From Kitasatospora sp. Root107 (GTDB lineage: Bacteria; Actinomycetota; Actinomycetes; Streptomycetales; Streptomycetaceae): a DNA stretch of 38,715 nucleotides. The notes beneath the pieces are model-generated. The model had not been told where the DNA came from. It saw nothing but the letters and a program-made list of their open reading frames with translations, and did no database searches. Numbering within the stretch: the first letter of the stretch is position 1; every line of letters starts with the position of its first letter. Positions 31,358 through 38,715 of the stretch are shown here, piece after piece. A program made the position numbers and the translations under genes. The stretch lies in contig NZ_LMCT01000056.1 in assembly GCF_001424875.1 (NCBI RefSeq), positions 55,106 through 93,820 on the forward strand. The letters run 5' to 3'.

Positions 31358-33385
31358 TCAGACCGAGGCGTGCTCCTGCTCCTCGTCGTACAGCCGGGCG
31401 GCGATGGACTCGATCGCGCGGTCCAGGCCGGCCCGGTCCTCGGGGTCGGTGACGTCCCAGTCGTCCAGCTGGTGGCCGACCCAGCGACGCCAGGCCTCGG
31501 AGAGCCGGTCGACCTCGGTCCGGCCGGCCGGGGTGAGGCCGAGCTGCCCGTCCTCGGCCGTGGCGTAGCCGCCCTGGACCACCCGGTCGAAGGTCGGTTC
31601 CAGGACGTCGCCCGGCAGGTGGTGGGCGACGGCGATCGACTCCAGGTCCGCCCCGCCTGCGAACCGGCCGCGCCAGTAGATCTGGCCGAGCGCCCAGGCC
31701 GAGCCGGGCGGCAGGGTGCTCCCGGAGTCGGCGAGGATCTGCTTGCCGACGTCGGGACGGCCCTTGGTCTTGCGCAGCAGGTTCGCCAGCGCCCGTTCCA
31801 ACTGCTTGTCCGCGTCGGCGGTGTCCGGTGCGCCGAAGCCCTCGCCGAGGTCGGAGGCGGCCGCCCTGGCGCTGTCCCGCAGCGGTACCTCCTTGAGGAA
31901 CCAGGCCACCAGGAAGCCGACCAGGGCCACCGGGACCACCCACTGGAACACGTAGTTGATGGTGTCGGCGTACGCGGCGATGAACGGCGCCGCCTGATCG
32001 GGCGTCAGCGCGTCCAGCCCGGCCGGGCTGGACACCGCTCCGGGCGGCACGCTCGGCTGCTCGGCGGCGGCGTCGGCCAGACTGCGCGTCAGCTGGTTGG
32101 TGAACAGGGTGCCGAACACCGCGGTGCCGAAGGCGCTGCCCAGCGTCCGGAAGAACGTCACGCCCGAGGTGGCGGTGCCCAGTTCGTGGTAGGGCACGGT
32201 GTTCTGCACCGCGATGGTGAGCACCTGCATGGCCAGCCCGATGCCCAGGCCGAACACGAACATGTACAGCGACTCCAGCCAGACCCCGGTGTCCGGTCCC
32301 ATGGTGGACATCAGCCAGAGCCCGACCGCCATCACCCCGGTGCCCAGGATCGGGAAGATCCGGTACCGGCCGGTGCGGCTGACCACGATGCCGGAGAGCA
32401 TCGAGGTGCCGAGCAGCCCGACCACCATCGGCAGCGTCCGTACGCCCGACATGGTGGCCGAGACCCCGTCCACGAACTGCAGGTAGGTGGGCAGGAAGGT
32501 CATCGCGCCGAGCATCGCGAAGCCGACGATGAAGCTGAGGATCGAGCAGACCGTGAAGACCGAGTTCCGGAACAGGTGCATCGGCAGCATCGGCTCCTTC
32601 GCCCGGAGCTCCACCAGCACGAAGCCCACCAGCAGCAGCACCGAGCCGACGAACAGCCCGATGATCACCGGCGAGCCCCAGGAGTACTCGTTGCCGCCCC
32701 ACTCGAGCCCGAGCACCAGGCCGGACGCGCCGAGCGCCACCAGCACGATGCCCGCGTAGTCGATCACCGGCCGGACGGCGGCCTTGACCGAGGGGATGGT
32801 CCTGGCCGCCATCACCACCATCACGATCGCGATCGGCACGTTGACGTAGAAGCACCAGCGCCAGGACGCGTGGTCGGTGAACAGCCCGCCCAGGGTCGGG
32901 CCGACCACCGTGGTGACGCCGAAGACCGCACCGAGCGCGCCCTGGTACTTGCCGCGCTCGCGGAGCGGGATCACGTCCGCGATCAGGGCCATCGCGGTGA
33001 CCATCAGACCGCCGCCGCCGAGGCCCTGCACCGCGCGGCCGACGATCAGCAGCGTCATCCCGTTGGCGGCGCCCGAGATGATCGAGCCGACGATGAAGAC
33101 CACCGCGCTCAGCTGGAAGACGATCTTGCGGCCGAACAGGTCGCCGAACTTGCCGACCAGCACCGTGGCCACCGTCTCGGCCAGCAGGTAGGCCGTCACC
33201 ACCCAGGCCATGTGCCCGCCGCCGCCCAGGTCCGCGACGATGGTCGGCAGGGCGGTGGAGACGATCGTCTGGTCCAGTGCGGCCATCAGCATGCCGAGCA
33301 CGATGGTGGCGAAGACCACGTTGGTCTGACGGCGGCTCAGCGCGGGCGGCGCCTTGGGTGCGTCGGCTACTACGGTGGCGGACAA
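31358..33385 (-). CDS. DHA2-family drug exporter with C-terminal winged-helix-like extension
   Basis: A 675-residue major facilitator of the 14-helix DHA2 family. The first helices read NVVFATIVLGMLMAALDQTI, and motif C lies in ALGAVFGVTTVVGPTLGG. It is a probable proton-driven exporter. After the last helix (about 535) comes a soluble tail of about 140 residues. Its end (ILADSGSTLPPGSAWALGQI to EDGQLGLTPAGRTEVDRLSE) has the rhythm of a MarR-like winged helix. The start is TTG 33385, supported by GGGAGG 9 bases upstream. The VOC gene lies upstream on the same strand. Similar long DHA2 proteins occur in Streptomyces; the role of the tail is not known to me. Confidence 0.9.
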   Translation of the reverse strand: MSATVVADAPKAPPALSRRQTNVVFATIVLGMLMAALDQTIVSTALPTIVADLGGGGHMAWVVTAYLLAETVATVLVGKFGDLFGRKIVFQLSAVVFIVGSIISGAANGMTLLIVGRAVQGLGGGGLMVTAMALIADVIPLRERGKYQGALGAVFGVTTVVGPTLGGLFTDHASWRWCFYVNVPIAIVMVVMAARTIPSVKAAVRPVIDYAGIVLVALGASGLVLGLEWGGNEYSWGSPVIIGLFVGSVLLLVGFVLVELRAKEPMLPMHLFRNSVFTVCSILSFIVGFAMLGAMTFLPTYLQFVDGVSATMSGVRTLPMVVGLLGTSMLSGIVVSRTGRYRIFPILGTGVMAVGLWLMSTMGPDTGVWLESLYMFVFGLGIGLAMQVLTIAVQNTVPYHELGTATSGVTFFRTLGSAFGTAVFGTLFTNQLTRSLADAAAEQPSVPPGAVSSPAGLDALTPDQAAPFIAAYADTINYVFQWVVPVALVGFLVAWFLKEVPLRDSARAAASDLGEGFGAPDTADADKQLERALANLLRKTKGRPDVGKQILADSGSTLPPGSAWALGQIYWRGRFAGGADLESIAVAHHLPGDVLEPTFDRVVQGGYATAEDGQLGLTPAGRTEVDRLSEAWRRWVGHQLDDWDVTDPEDRAGLDRAIESIAARLYDEEQEHASV

Positions 33386-33484
33386 GCTCCCGAGCCTCCC
33401 GAGTCGGCGTACAGGTAACCCCCACCCTTGGCCGTACCGGGAACTGACGCCACCGCAGGCGCCGGTACGGGTGACGACACGCCG

Positions 33485-33904
33485 TCAGGACGACGACTGC
33501 TGCTCCGCCATCGCCGCCTCGTCCATCCAGACGTACTCCCACTGGTGGCCGTCCAGGTCCTGGAAGCTGCGGCTGTACATGAAGCCCAGGTCCATCGGGT
33601 CGATGGCGGACCTGCCCCCGGCGGCCATCGCCTTGTCGACCAGCTCGTCCACCTCGGCCCGGCTGTCCGCGCTCAGCGCGACGATCACCTCGGTGGCGGC
33701 GGTGGCGTCGGCGACCGGCTTCCTGGTGAAGTCCTTGAAACGGGCCTCGGTGACCAGCATCGCGTAGATGGTGTCGCTGATCACCAGGCAGGAGGCGGTC
33801 TCGTCGGTGAACTGCGGGTTGAACGAGTACCCCATCGCCTCGAAGAACCCGATCGACTTGTCGAGGTTCTTGACCGGGAGGTTGACGAAGATCATCGTGG
33901 GCAT
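33485..33904 (-). CDS. VOC-family (glyoxalase/bleomycin resistance-like) protein
   Basis: A 139-residue VOC protein (MPTMIFVNLPVKNLDKSIGF at the start; DLGFMYSRSFQDLDGHQWEY near the end), with two beta-alpha-beta-beta-beta units. Members bind metals and act as isomerases, dioxygenases or antibiotic-binding proteins. The conserved ligand pattern here (early His absent, late His in DGHQWEY, Glu in QWEYVW) is of the non-canonical YcpA/DUF-type group. It lies between a MerR regulator and a drug exporter on the same strand (gaps of 105 and 99 bases), so a resistance role is possible but unproved. Confidence 0.88.
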   Translation of the reverse strand: MPTMIFVNLPVKNLDKSIGFFEAMGYSFNPQFTDETASCLVISDTIYAMLVTEARFKDFTRKPVADATAATEVIVALSADSRAEVDELVDKAMAAGGRSAIDPMDLGFMYSRSFQDLDGHQWEYVWMDEAAMAEQQSSS

Positions 33905-34009
33905 CGGAACGGCTCACTTCCGTACGGTGCTGACGGTCGCTCAGCCGGGCGGCCGGGCAGTACCGAGCCTGGCACCGCGCACCGCCGGCGTCTCCCGGGG
34001 CTACTGCGG

Positions 34010-34909
34010 TCAGGCGACCGTCCCGGTCGCGAGCCGGGCGTCGAGGGCGGTGTGCAGCCAGTGGTGGGTGGCACCCATGGTCGGCTCCGGCGAGCCGGAG
34101 ACTTCGGCGGTGAGCTTCCAGTAACGGACCATCACCGGGTCGGCGCTCTGCGCCAGTACGCCGCTGAGCTGCCGCCGGAAGTCGGGGGTGTCGCGCAGTC
34201 CGCGCGACTCGGCGTGGGCGGCGACGAAGCAGTCCAGCGCCTCGCTCCCGGGCGGCCGGTACGCCAGCAGGTCCGTCCGGGCCAGCGCGTACGCCTCGCC
34301 GAGACCTTGGTAGAACACCGCCGGGCGGTAGCCCTCCTCCTGCTGCGGCACCGGGCGGCAGTCGTTCCGGCAGAAGTCGTCGGCCAGCGTGTGCAGCCGG
34401 GCGAAGGCCAGCACCTGGGCCGGGGTCGGATCGGCCGGCGGCTGGGGCACCGCCTCGTCCAGGATCGAGGTGACCAGTCCGGCCGGCAGCCGCAGCGGCA
34501 GCAGCCGGCGCCAGAACCTGGCCAGCACCTCGGTGTTCGGCGGGGTACCGATCGCACCGATCAGCCGCAGCCGGTCGGCCCGCTCCTCGCCGGTGCAGTC
34601 CCGGAGCAGCTGCAGCGCGGCCTCCCGCCAGCGCAGCGCGGTCAGCTGCGAACCGAGCTCGCGGAGCTGACCGGCGATCACGTCCTCCAGCACCTCCTCC
34701 CGCTCCAGCACCCGGGTGACCTCGGCGACCGGCAGGTCGAGGGTGCGCAGCGAGCGGATCAGGCCGAGCCGCTCCAGCGCCTCGGGCCCGTACCTGCGGT
34801 GGCCGCCGGAACTGCGGGCGGCCTCGGGCAGCAGCCCCTGGTCCGAGTAGTAGCGAACGGTCTTGACCGTGGCCCCCGCGCGCTCGGCGAGTTCTCCGAT
34901 GCTCCACAT
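34010..34909 (-). CDS. MerR-family transcriptional regulator
   Basis: A 299-residue MerR protein. The N-terminal winged helix-turn-helix is standard: MWSIGELAERAGATVKTVRY, YSDQGLLPEAARSSGGHRRY, IRSLRTLDLPVAEVTRVLE. A dimerisation helix follows (about 75-110) and then a helical C-terminal domain of about 190 residues with one Cys pair (FCRNDC). The long C-terminal domain suggests an organic effector, not a metal. It is divergent from the two-domain hydrolase with 102 bases between starts. The intervening promoter has the 19-bp spacer and palindrome expected for MerR activation, so the hydrolase is the probable target. Confidence 0.93.
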   Translation of the reverse strand: MWSIGELAERAGATVKTVRYYSDQGLLPEAARSSGGHRRYGPEALERLGLIRSLRTLDLPVAEVTRVLEREEVLEDVIAGQLRELGSQLTALRWREAALQLLRDCTGEERADRLRLIGAIGTPPNTEVLARFWRRLLPLRLPAGLVTSILDEAVPQPPADPTPAQVLAFARLHTLADDFCRNDCRPVPQQEEGYRPAVFYQGLGEAYALARTDLLAYRPPGSEALDCFVAAHAESRGLRDTPDFRRQLSGVLAQSADPVMVRYWKLTAEVSGSPEPTMGATHHWLHTALDARLATGTVA

Positions 34910-34928
34910 GCCCTCAGGATGTCATCTC

Positions 34929-34959
34929 TTGAATCTCCCGTAGGGGGAGCTCCTACCTT
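34929..34959 (+). promoter_or_regulatory. MerR-type promoter/operator of the two-domain hydrolase
   Basis: TTGAAT (34929-34934) and TACCTT (34954-34959) are separated by 19 bases. Within the spacer CTCCC (34935-34939) and GGGAG (34945-34949) form a palindrome. A 19-base spacer with a dyad between the boxes is the classic MerR-activated layout. The promoter points to the gene at 35012. Confidence 0.8.
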
Positions 34960-35011
34960 ACGGACCGGCGCAGCTGACCGGGGCGCGGACCAAAGGTACG
35001 AGGAGACAGTC

Positions 35012-36511
35012 ATGACGGCGTTCGTTCTGGTGTCGGAGAGCTTCACCGGTGGCCTGGTGTGGCAGGAGGTGACGGACCGTCTGCTGGCGTCGGGCGCCGA
35101 GGTGCACCCGGCGACCCTGACCGGACTGGGTGACCGCCGCGACGAGGCCGGGCCCGGCACCGACCTGGAGACGCACGTCGAGGACCTGGTCCGGCTGATC
35201 GACGAGGTGGCCGCGCCGGAGCTGGTGATCGTCGGTCACGGCTACGGCATCCACCCGGTGCTGGGCGCCGCCGACCGCCGACCGGGGCGGATCGCCCGGA
35301 TCGTCTACCTGGACGCGGGCCTGCCGCAGAACGGGGACGCGGCGCTCGCCCTGGTCGCGGACCCGGCGGTCCGCCAGGAGCTGCTGCACCCGACCGACAG
35401 TGGCTGGGGGATCGCCCCGCCGGCCGCCGACGGGTGGCAGCGCTGGGGCAGCACCGAGGGGGTCTCCCCCGACGGGCTGGCCCGGCTGACCGAGCTGGCC
35501 GCGCCGCAGCCCAGGGGCACCCTGACCCGGCCGCTCGAACTGACCGGTGCGGTCGCCGCGCTGCCGACCACCGGGATCATCTGCACGGCGGGCGGGATGA
35601 GCATCGCGGTGGTCGAGCAGCTGGTGGCCGCCGGGCCGCCGCAGTTCCGGGTGCTGGCGGACCCCCGGGTGGGCTTCTTCGAGCTGCCCACCGGGCACTG
35701 GCCGATGCTCTCCGCCCCGGCCGAACTGGCCGACACGCTGCTGCGGGCCGCAGCCGGGGAAGGGCACCGGATCACCCAGGCGACCGGTGAACTGCCGACG
35801 TTCCTGCGCCCGTTCCTGCTCGACCTGCCCGAGCGCCCGCGCGAGCGGCTGGACCGGGTGGACCTGTACCTGCCGGAGGGGGACGGGCCCCACCCGGCGA
35901 TAGTCTTCGTGCACGGCGGCCCGATCACGGCCGAGCTGCGGCCCACCCCGCGCGACTGGCCGCAGTACGTCGGCTACGGCCGGTACGCCGCGAGCCACGG
36001 CGTGGTCGGGGTGACGGTGGATCACCGGCTTTACGGGCTGGCCGACTTCGACCGGGCCGCCGCGGACGTCGCGGCGGCGGTCGAGCTGGTCCGGGCCGAT
36101 CCCCGGGTGGACGGCGACCGGGTCGCGGTCTGGTTCTTCTCCGGTGGCGGCCTGCTCAGCACCGACTGGCTGGCCGCGCCGCCGTCCTGGTTGCGCTGCC
36201 TGGCCGCGACCTACCCGGTGCTCGCCCCGCTGGCGAGCTGGGGCATCGTGGACCCGCACTTCACCCCGACCGCAGCGGTCGGCGGCGCGGGCGGGCTGCC
36301 GGTCGTGCTGACCCGGGTGGGCCTGGAGTCGCCCGAGATCGCGGCCACGGTCGAGGAGTTCCTGACCGCCGCCGCCAAGGCCGGGGTCGGGGTCGAGGTG
36401 GTCGACGTACCGAACGGCCACCACGGCTACGAGGTGCTGGACCACACCGAGGAGTCCGTACGGGCGCTGGAGCTGGCGATGCGGTCCGTCCTGGCGCACC
36501 TCCAAGACTAG
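35012..36511 (+). CDS. Tandem alpha/beta hydrolase fusion, first domain lacking its nucleophile
   Basis: A 499-residue protein from an ATG with GAGGAG 7 bases upstream. Two hydrolase domains are joined. Domain 1 (about 1-250) resembles plant-type/MhpC esterases (MTAFVLVSESFTGGLVWQEV, IVYLDAGLPQNGD, His229 in PTGHWPM), but the elbow expected as GHSYG is GHGYG, so residue 77 is Gly instead of Ser. Domain 2 (about 285-499) resembles dienelactone/acylaminoacyl-type hydrolases: oxyanion HGG at 301-303, Ser377 in WFFSGGG (first elbow Gly replaced by Phe) and His470/471 in NGHHGYEV. It is probably cytoplasmic. A MerR regulator is divergent from it. Domain 1 may bind without catalysing. The substrate is unknown. 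Confidence 0.85.
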   Translation: MTAFVLVSESFTGGLVWQEVTDRLLASGAEVHPATLTGLGDRRDEAGPGTDLETHVEDLVRLIDEVAAPELVIVGHGYGIHPVLGAADRRPGRIARIVYLDAGLPQNGDAALALVADPAVRQELLHPTDSGWGIAPPAADGWQRWGSTEGVSPDGLARLTELAAPQPRGTLTRPLELTGAVAALPTTGIICTAGGMSIAVVEQLVAAGPPQFRVLADPRVGFFELPTGHWPMLSAPAELADTLLRAAAGEGHRITQATGELPTFLRPFLLDLPERPRERLDRVDLYLPEGDGPHPAIVFVHGGPITAELRPTPRDWPQYVGYGRYAASHGVVGVTVDHRLYGLADFDRAAADVAAAVELVRADPRVDGDRVAVWFFSGGGLLSTDWLAAPPSWLRCLAATYPVLAPLASWGIVDPHFTPTAAVGGAGGLPVVLTRVGLESPEIAATVEEFLTAAAKAGVGVEVVDVPNGHHGYEVLDHTEESVRALELAMRSVLAHLQD

Positions 36512-36585
36512 AAATCCTGGGCTGGCGGCCGTGCGTCCGGTATAGCTGGAGGCTGCCCGTCGGAGTCGAGGAGAGGGTGCCGCCC

Positions 36586-38715
36586 ATGCCGCTGCTGGAG
36601 CCCGACCCGGAGGCCCTGCGGCCCACCACCCTGGCGGGGCCCGCCCATGACCGGGTCGAGGCGGCCCGGTCGGCCGGCACTCCGGCGGGGCTGCGCGACG
36701 GGCTGACGGCGGTGCTCGGCCCGGGCAAGGTGCTGAGCAAGGTCTCCGACCTGGTGCGGTACGCCTCGGACGCCAGCCCGTACCGGTTCGTGCCGCAGGT
36801 GGTGGTGATCGCCGAGTCGGTGGCGGACGTGTCGGCGGTGTTCGGGTACGCGCACCGGCACGGGCGGCAGGTGGTGCTGCGGGCGGCCGGCACCAGTCTC
36901 AACGGGCAGGCGCAGGGCGAGGACATCCTGGTCGACGTCCGGCGGCACTGGGCGGGGATCGAGGTCGAGGGCGAGCGGGCCAGGATCAGGCCGGGCACCA
37001 CGGTGGCCCGGGCCAACGCCACGCTGGCGCGGCACGGGCGGGTGCTCGGCCCCGACCCGGCCAGTGCGATCGCCTGCACGCTGGGCGGCGTGGTGGCGAA
37101 CAACTCCTCCGGGATGACCGCGGGGACCACCCGCAACTCCTACCGCACCCTCGCCTCGCTCACCGTCGTACTGCCCTCCGGCACCGTCCTGGACACCGCC
37201 GCCCCGGACGCCGACCAGCTGCTGGCGGAGCGCGAACCGGCCCTCTGCGCCGGACTGTTGGCGCTCAAGGCGGAGATCGAGGCCGACCCCGCGCTGGTGC
37301 GGCGGATCCGGGCCAAGTACGAGATCAAGAACACCAACGGCTACCGGCTGGACGCCTTCCTGGACGCCTCGACCCCGGCCGCGATCCTGCGCGGGCTGAT
37401 GGTGGGTTCGGAGGGCACCTTCGGTTTCATCGCCGAGACGGTCTTCGACACCCTGCCGCTGCACCGGCTGGTCTCGGCCGCGCTGCTGTTCTTCCCCACG
37501 CTGCGCGCGGCGGCCACCGCCGTCCCGCTGTTCAACGAAGCCGGCGCACTGGCGGTGGAGTTGATGGACGGCAACACCCTGCGGGCCTCGGCCGCCGTGC
37601 CGGGCGTACCGGCCGACTGGGCCGGACTGCCGAAGGAGACCGCCGCGCTGCTGGTGGAGTTCCGCGCCCCGGACGACGCTGCGCTGGCGGCGGCCGAGGC
37701 CGTGGCCACCGGCCTGCTCGACGGGCTGCCGCTGATCAGGCCGGCCGCCTCGGTGACCAACGCCTTCACCCGTGACTCGGCCACCGTCGGCGGCTACTGG
37801 AAGGCGCGGAAGGCTTTCGTCACCGCGATCGGCTCGGCCCGGCCGCCGGGCACCACGCTGATCACCGAGGACTTCGCCGTACCCCCGTCCCGGCTGGCCG
37901 ACGCCTGCGAGGCCCTGCTCGCACTCCAGGCCGAACACGGCTTCGACGCGGCCGTGGCCGGGCACGCCGCGCACGGCAACCTGCACTTCCTGCTCGCCTT
38001 CGACCCGGCCGAGCAGGGTGATCTGGACCGGTACGCCGCCTTCATGGCCGCGTTCTGCGAGCTGACGGTGCGCCGGTTCGACGGCTCGCTCAAGGCCGAG
38101 CACGCCACCGGCCGCAACATCGCACCGTTCCTGGAACTCGAATGGGGCCCGCAGGCCACCGAGTTGATGTGGCGCACCAAGCAACTGCTGGACCCGAAGG
38201 GCATCCTGGCTCCCCGGGTGGTACTGGACCGCGACCCGGAGGCTCATCTGCGCGGGCTGAAGACCATCCCCCGGGTGGAGCCGATCGCCGATCCGTGCAT
38301 CGAGTGCGGCTTCTGCGAACCGACCTGTCCGAGCGGCGACCTGACCACCACCCCACGCCAACGGATCGTGCTGCGCCGTGAGTTGATGCGCCAGCCGGCC
38401 GACTCCCCGGTCGGGGCCGAGCTGCTGGCCGCGTACGGCTACGACGCGGTGGACACCTGCGCGGGCGACTCCACCTGCAAGCTGGCCTGCCCGGTCGGCA
38501 TCGACACCGGGGCGCTGATGAAGCAGTTCCGGCACCAGCGGCACTCGCCGCGCGAGGAGCGCACCGCCGCACTGTTCGCCGAACACTTCACGGTGGTGGA
38601 GCGCTCCGCCCGGCTCGCGGTCGGCGCGGCCGGGCGGATCAGCGACCGGCTGCTGGAGTCGGTGACCGGCGCCGCCCGCCGGGCGGTCCGCCCCGACCTG
38701 GTGCCCGCCTGGCTG
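36586..38715 (+). CDS. FAD-binding/4Fe-4S dehydrogenase (D-lactate dehydrogenase-like), 3' end outside window
   Basis: The frame is open from the ATG at 36586 (GAGGAGAGG upstream) to the window end, 710 codons, so the gene is incomplete. The order is an FAD_binding_4 domain (RAAGTSLNGQAQGEDILVDV, FAD-phosphate loop; ACTLGGVVANNSSGM), an FAD-linked oxidase C-terminal domain (VAGHAAHGNLHFLLAFD, DPKGILAPRVVLDRD), then ferredoxin-type clusters CIECGFCEPTCPSG and CAGDSTCKLACPVGID. The CCG domain expected next is not reached. The family oxidises D-lactate or other 2-hydroxyacids and feeds the respiratory chain; I cannot set the substrate. It is oriented like the dehydrogenase at the window start and has the same architecture. 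Confidence 0.93.
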   Translation, partial: MPLLEPDPEALRPTTLAGPAHDRVEAARSAGTPAGLRDGLTAVLGPGKVLSKVSDLVRYASDASPYRFVPQVVVIAESVADVSAVFGYAHRHGRQVVLRAAGTSLNGQAQGEDILVDVRRHWAGIEVEGERARIRPGTTVARANATLARHGRVLGPDPASAIACTLGGVVANNSSGMTAGTTRNSYRTLASLTVVLPSGTVLDTAAPDADQLLAEREPALCAGLLALKAEIEADPALVRRIRAKYEIKNTNGYRLDAFLDASTPAAILRGLMVGSEGTFGFIAETVFDTLPLHRLVSAALLFFPTLRAAATAVPLFNEAGALAVELMDGNTLRASAAVPGVPADWAGLPKETAALLVEFRAPDDAALAAAEAVATGLLDGLPLIRPAASVTNAFTRDSATVGGYWKARKAFVTAIGSARPPGTTLITEDFAVPPSRLADACEALLALQAEHGFDAAVAGHAAHGNLHFLLAFDPAEQGDLDRYAAFMAAFCELTVRRFDGSLKAEHATGRNIAPFLELEWGPQATELMWRTKQLLDPKGILAPRVVLDRDPEAHLRGLKTIPRVEPIADPCIECGFCEPTCPSGDLTTTPRQRIVLRRELMRQPADSPVGAELLAAYGYDAVDTCAGDSTCKLACPVGIDTGALMKQFRHQRHSPREERTAALFAEHFTVVERSARLAVGAAGRISDRLLESVTGAARRAVRPDLVPAWL

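Noticed and set aside
33905..34907. A very long minus-strand frame (31308-34907) overlapping the MFS, VOC and MerR genes
   Set aside because: It is low-complexity Arg/Gly/Pro sequence typical of out-of-frame reading in GC-rich DNA. The MFS, VOC and MerR frames carry the real motifs.
36517..36546. Promoter with TATAGC at 36541 before the last dehydrogenase gene
   Set aside because: No acceptable -35 box lies 16-19 bases upstream, so a promoter could not be supported.
36508..38586. A minus-strand frame of about 690 codons opposite the last gene
   Set aside because: Composition is Gln/Gly/Arg/His-rich with no domains, and the plus strand carries a complete FAD/Fe-S protein.

Overview
The window is about 39 kb of very GC-rich actinobacterial chromosome. 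The content points to Streptomycetaceae (Streptomyces or Kitasatospora): third-codon positions are almost all G or C, GTG starts are frequent, and rbpA carries a promoter matching the sigma-R consensus. An FMN-riboswitch-led rib operon contains the actinobacterial transporter gene ribM, followed by hisE and hisG. The gene order from the FtsK-like gene through rbpA, lnt and the rib/his block reads as conserved core chromosome, with more variable genes at both ends.

Layout. 1-1833: 3' part of a FAD-linked dehydrogenase/Fe-S oxidoreductase. 1834-2092: a structured non-coding element with two adjacent GGA-triloop hairpins. 2093-4824: a cytoplasmic subtilisin-like protease and an alpha/beta hydrolase as a gene pair. 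4879-5292: a hotdog thioesterase. 5311-5920: remains of an ABC exporter operon (permease N-terminus joined out of frame to the C-terminal tail of an ATPase) still behind a promoter with a GntR/DasR-like operator. 5939-7275: an Hrp1-like CBS protein with a slipin. 7356-9849: a frame-disrupted uracil-DNA glycosylase, a CHAD protein, a GNAT acetyltransferase and an ankyrin protein. 10097-11999: a small membrane protein and an FtsK-like protein lacking the Walker A lysine. 12241-15007: rbpA, then convergent fxsA and lnt. 15102-19884: YtcJ-like amidohydrolase with an Lrp regulator, a conserved Cys-containing protein, an acyl-CoA dehydrogenase with a TetR-type palindrome, and a small P-loop kinase. 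20116-24934: an EccA/CbbX-like AAA+ ATPase, two overlapping CNNM/CorC-type membrane proteins and a PH-domain protein. 25011-29682: hisG, hisE, ribH, ribBA, ribM, ribE and the FMN riboswitch, all on the minus strand. 29769-36511: SMP-30-like lactonase, PPOX-type flavoprotein, a DHA2 drug exporter with a fused C-terminal domain, a VOC protein, and a MerR regulator divergent from a two-domain hydrolase. 36586-38715: 5' part of a second FAD/Fe-S dehydrogenase, running off the window.

The clearest regulatory circuits are the rib operon under its FMN riboswitch, rbpA under a sigma-R promoter with a second housekeeping-type promoter, and the MerR/hydrolase pair with a 19-bp-spacer promoter. The most unusual items are the tandem hydrolase whose first domain has lost its nucleophile, the FtsK-like protein with a degenerate P-loop, the collapsed ABC operon with an intact operator, and the protease-hydrolase pair downstream of the structured element. 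No CRISPR array, tRNA, rRNA, intact insertion sequence or prophage was seen.
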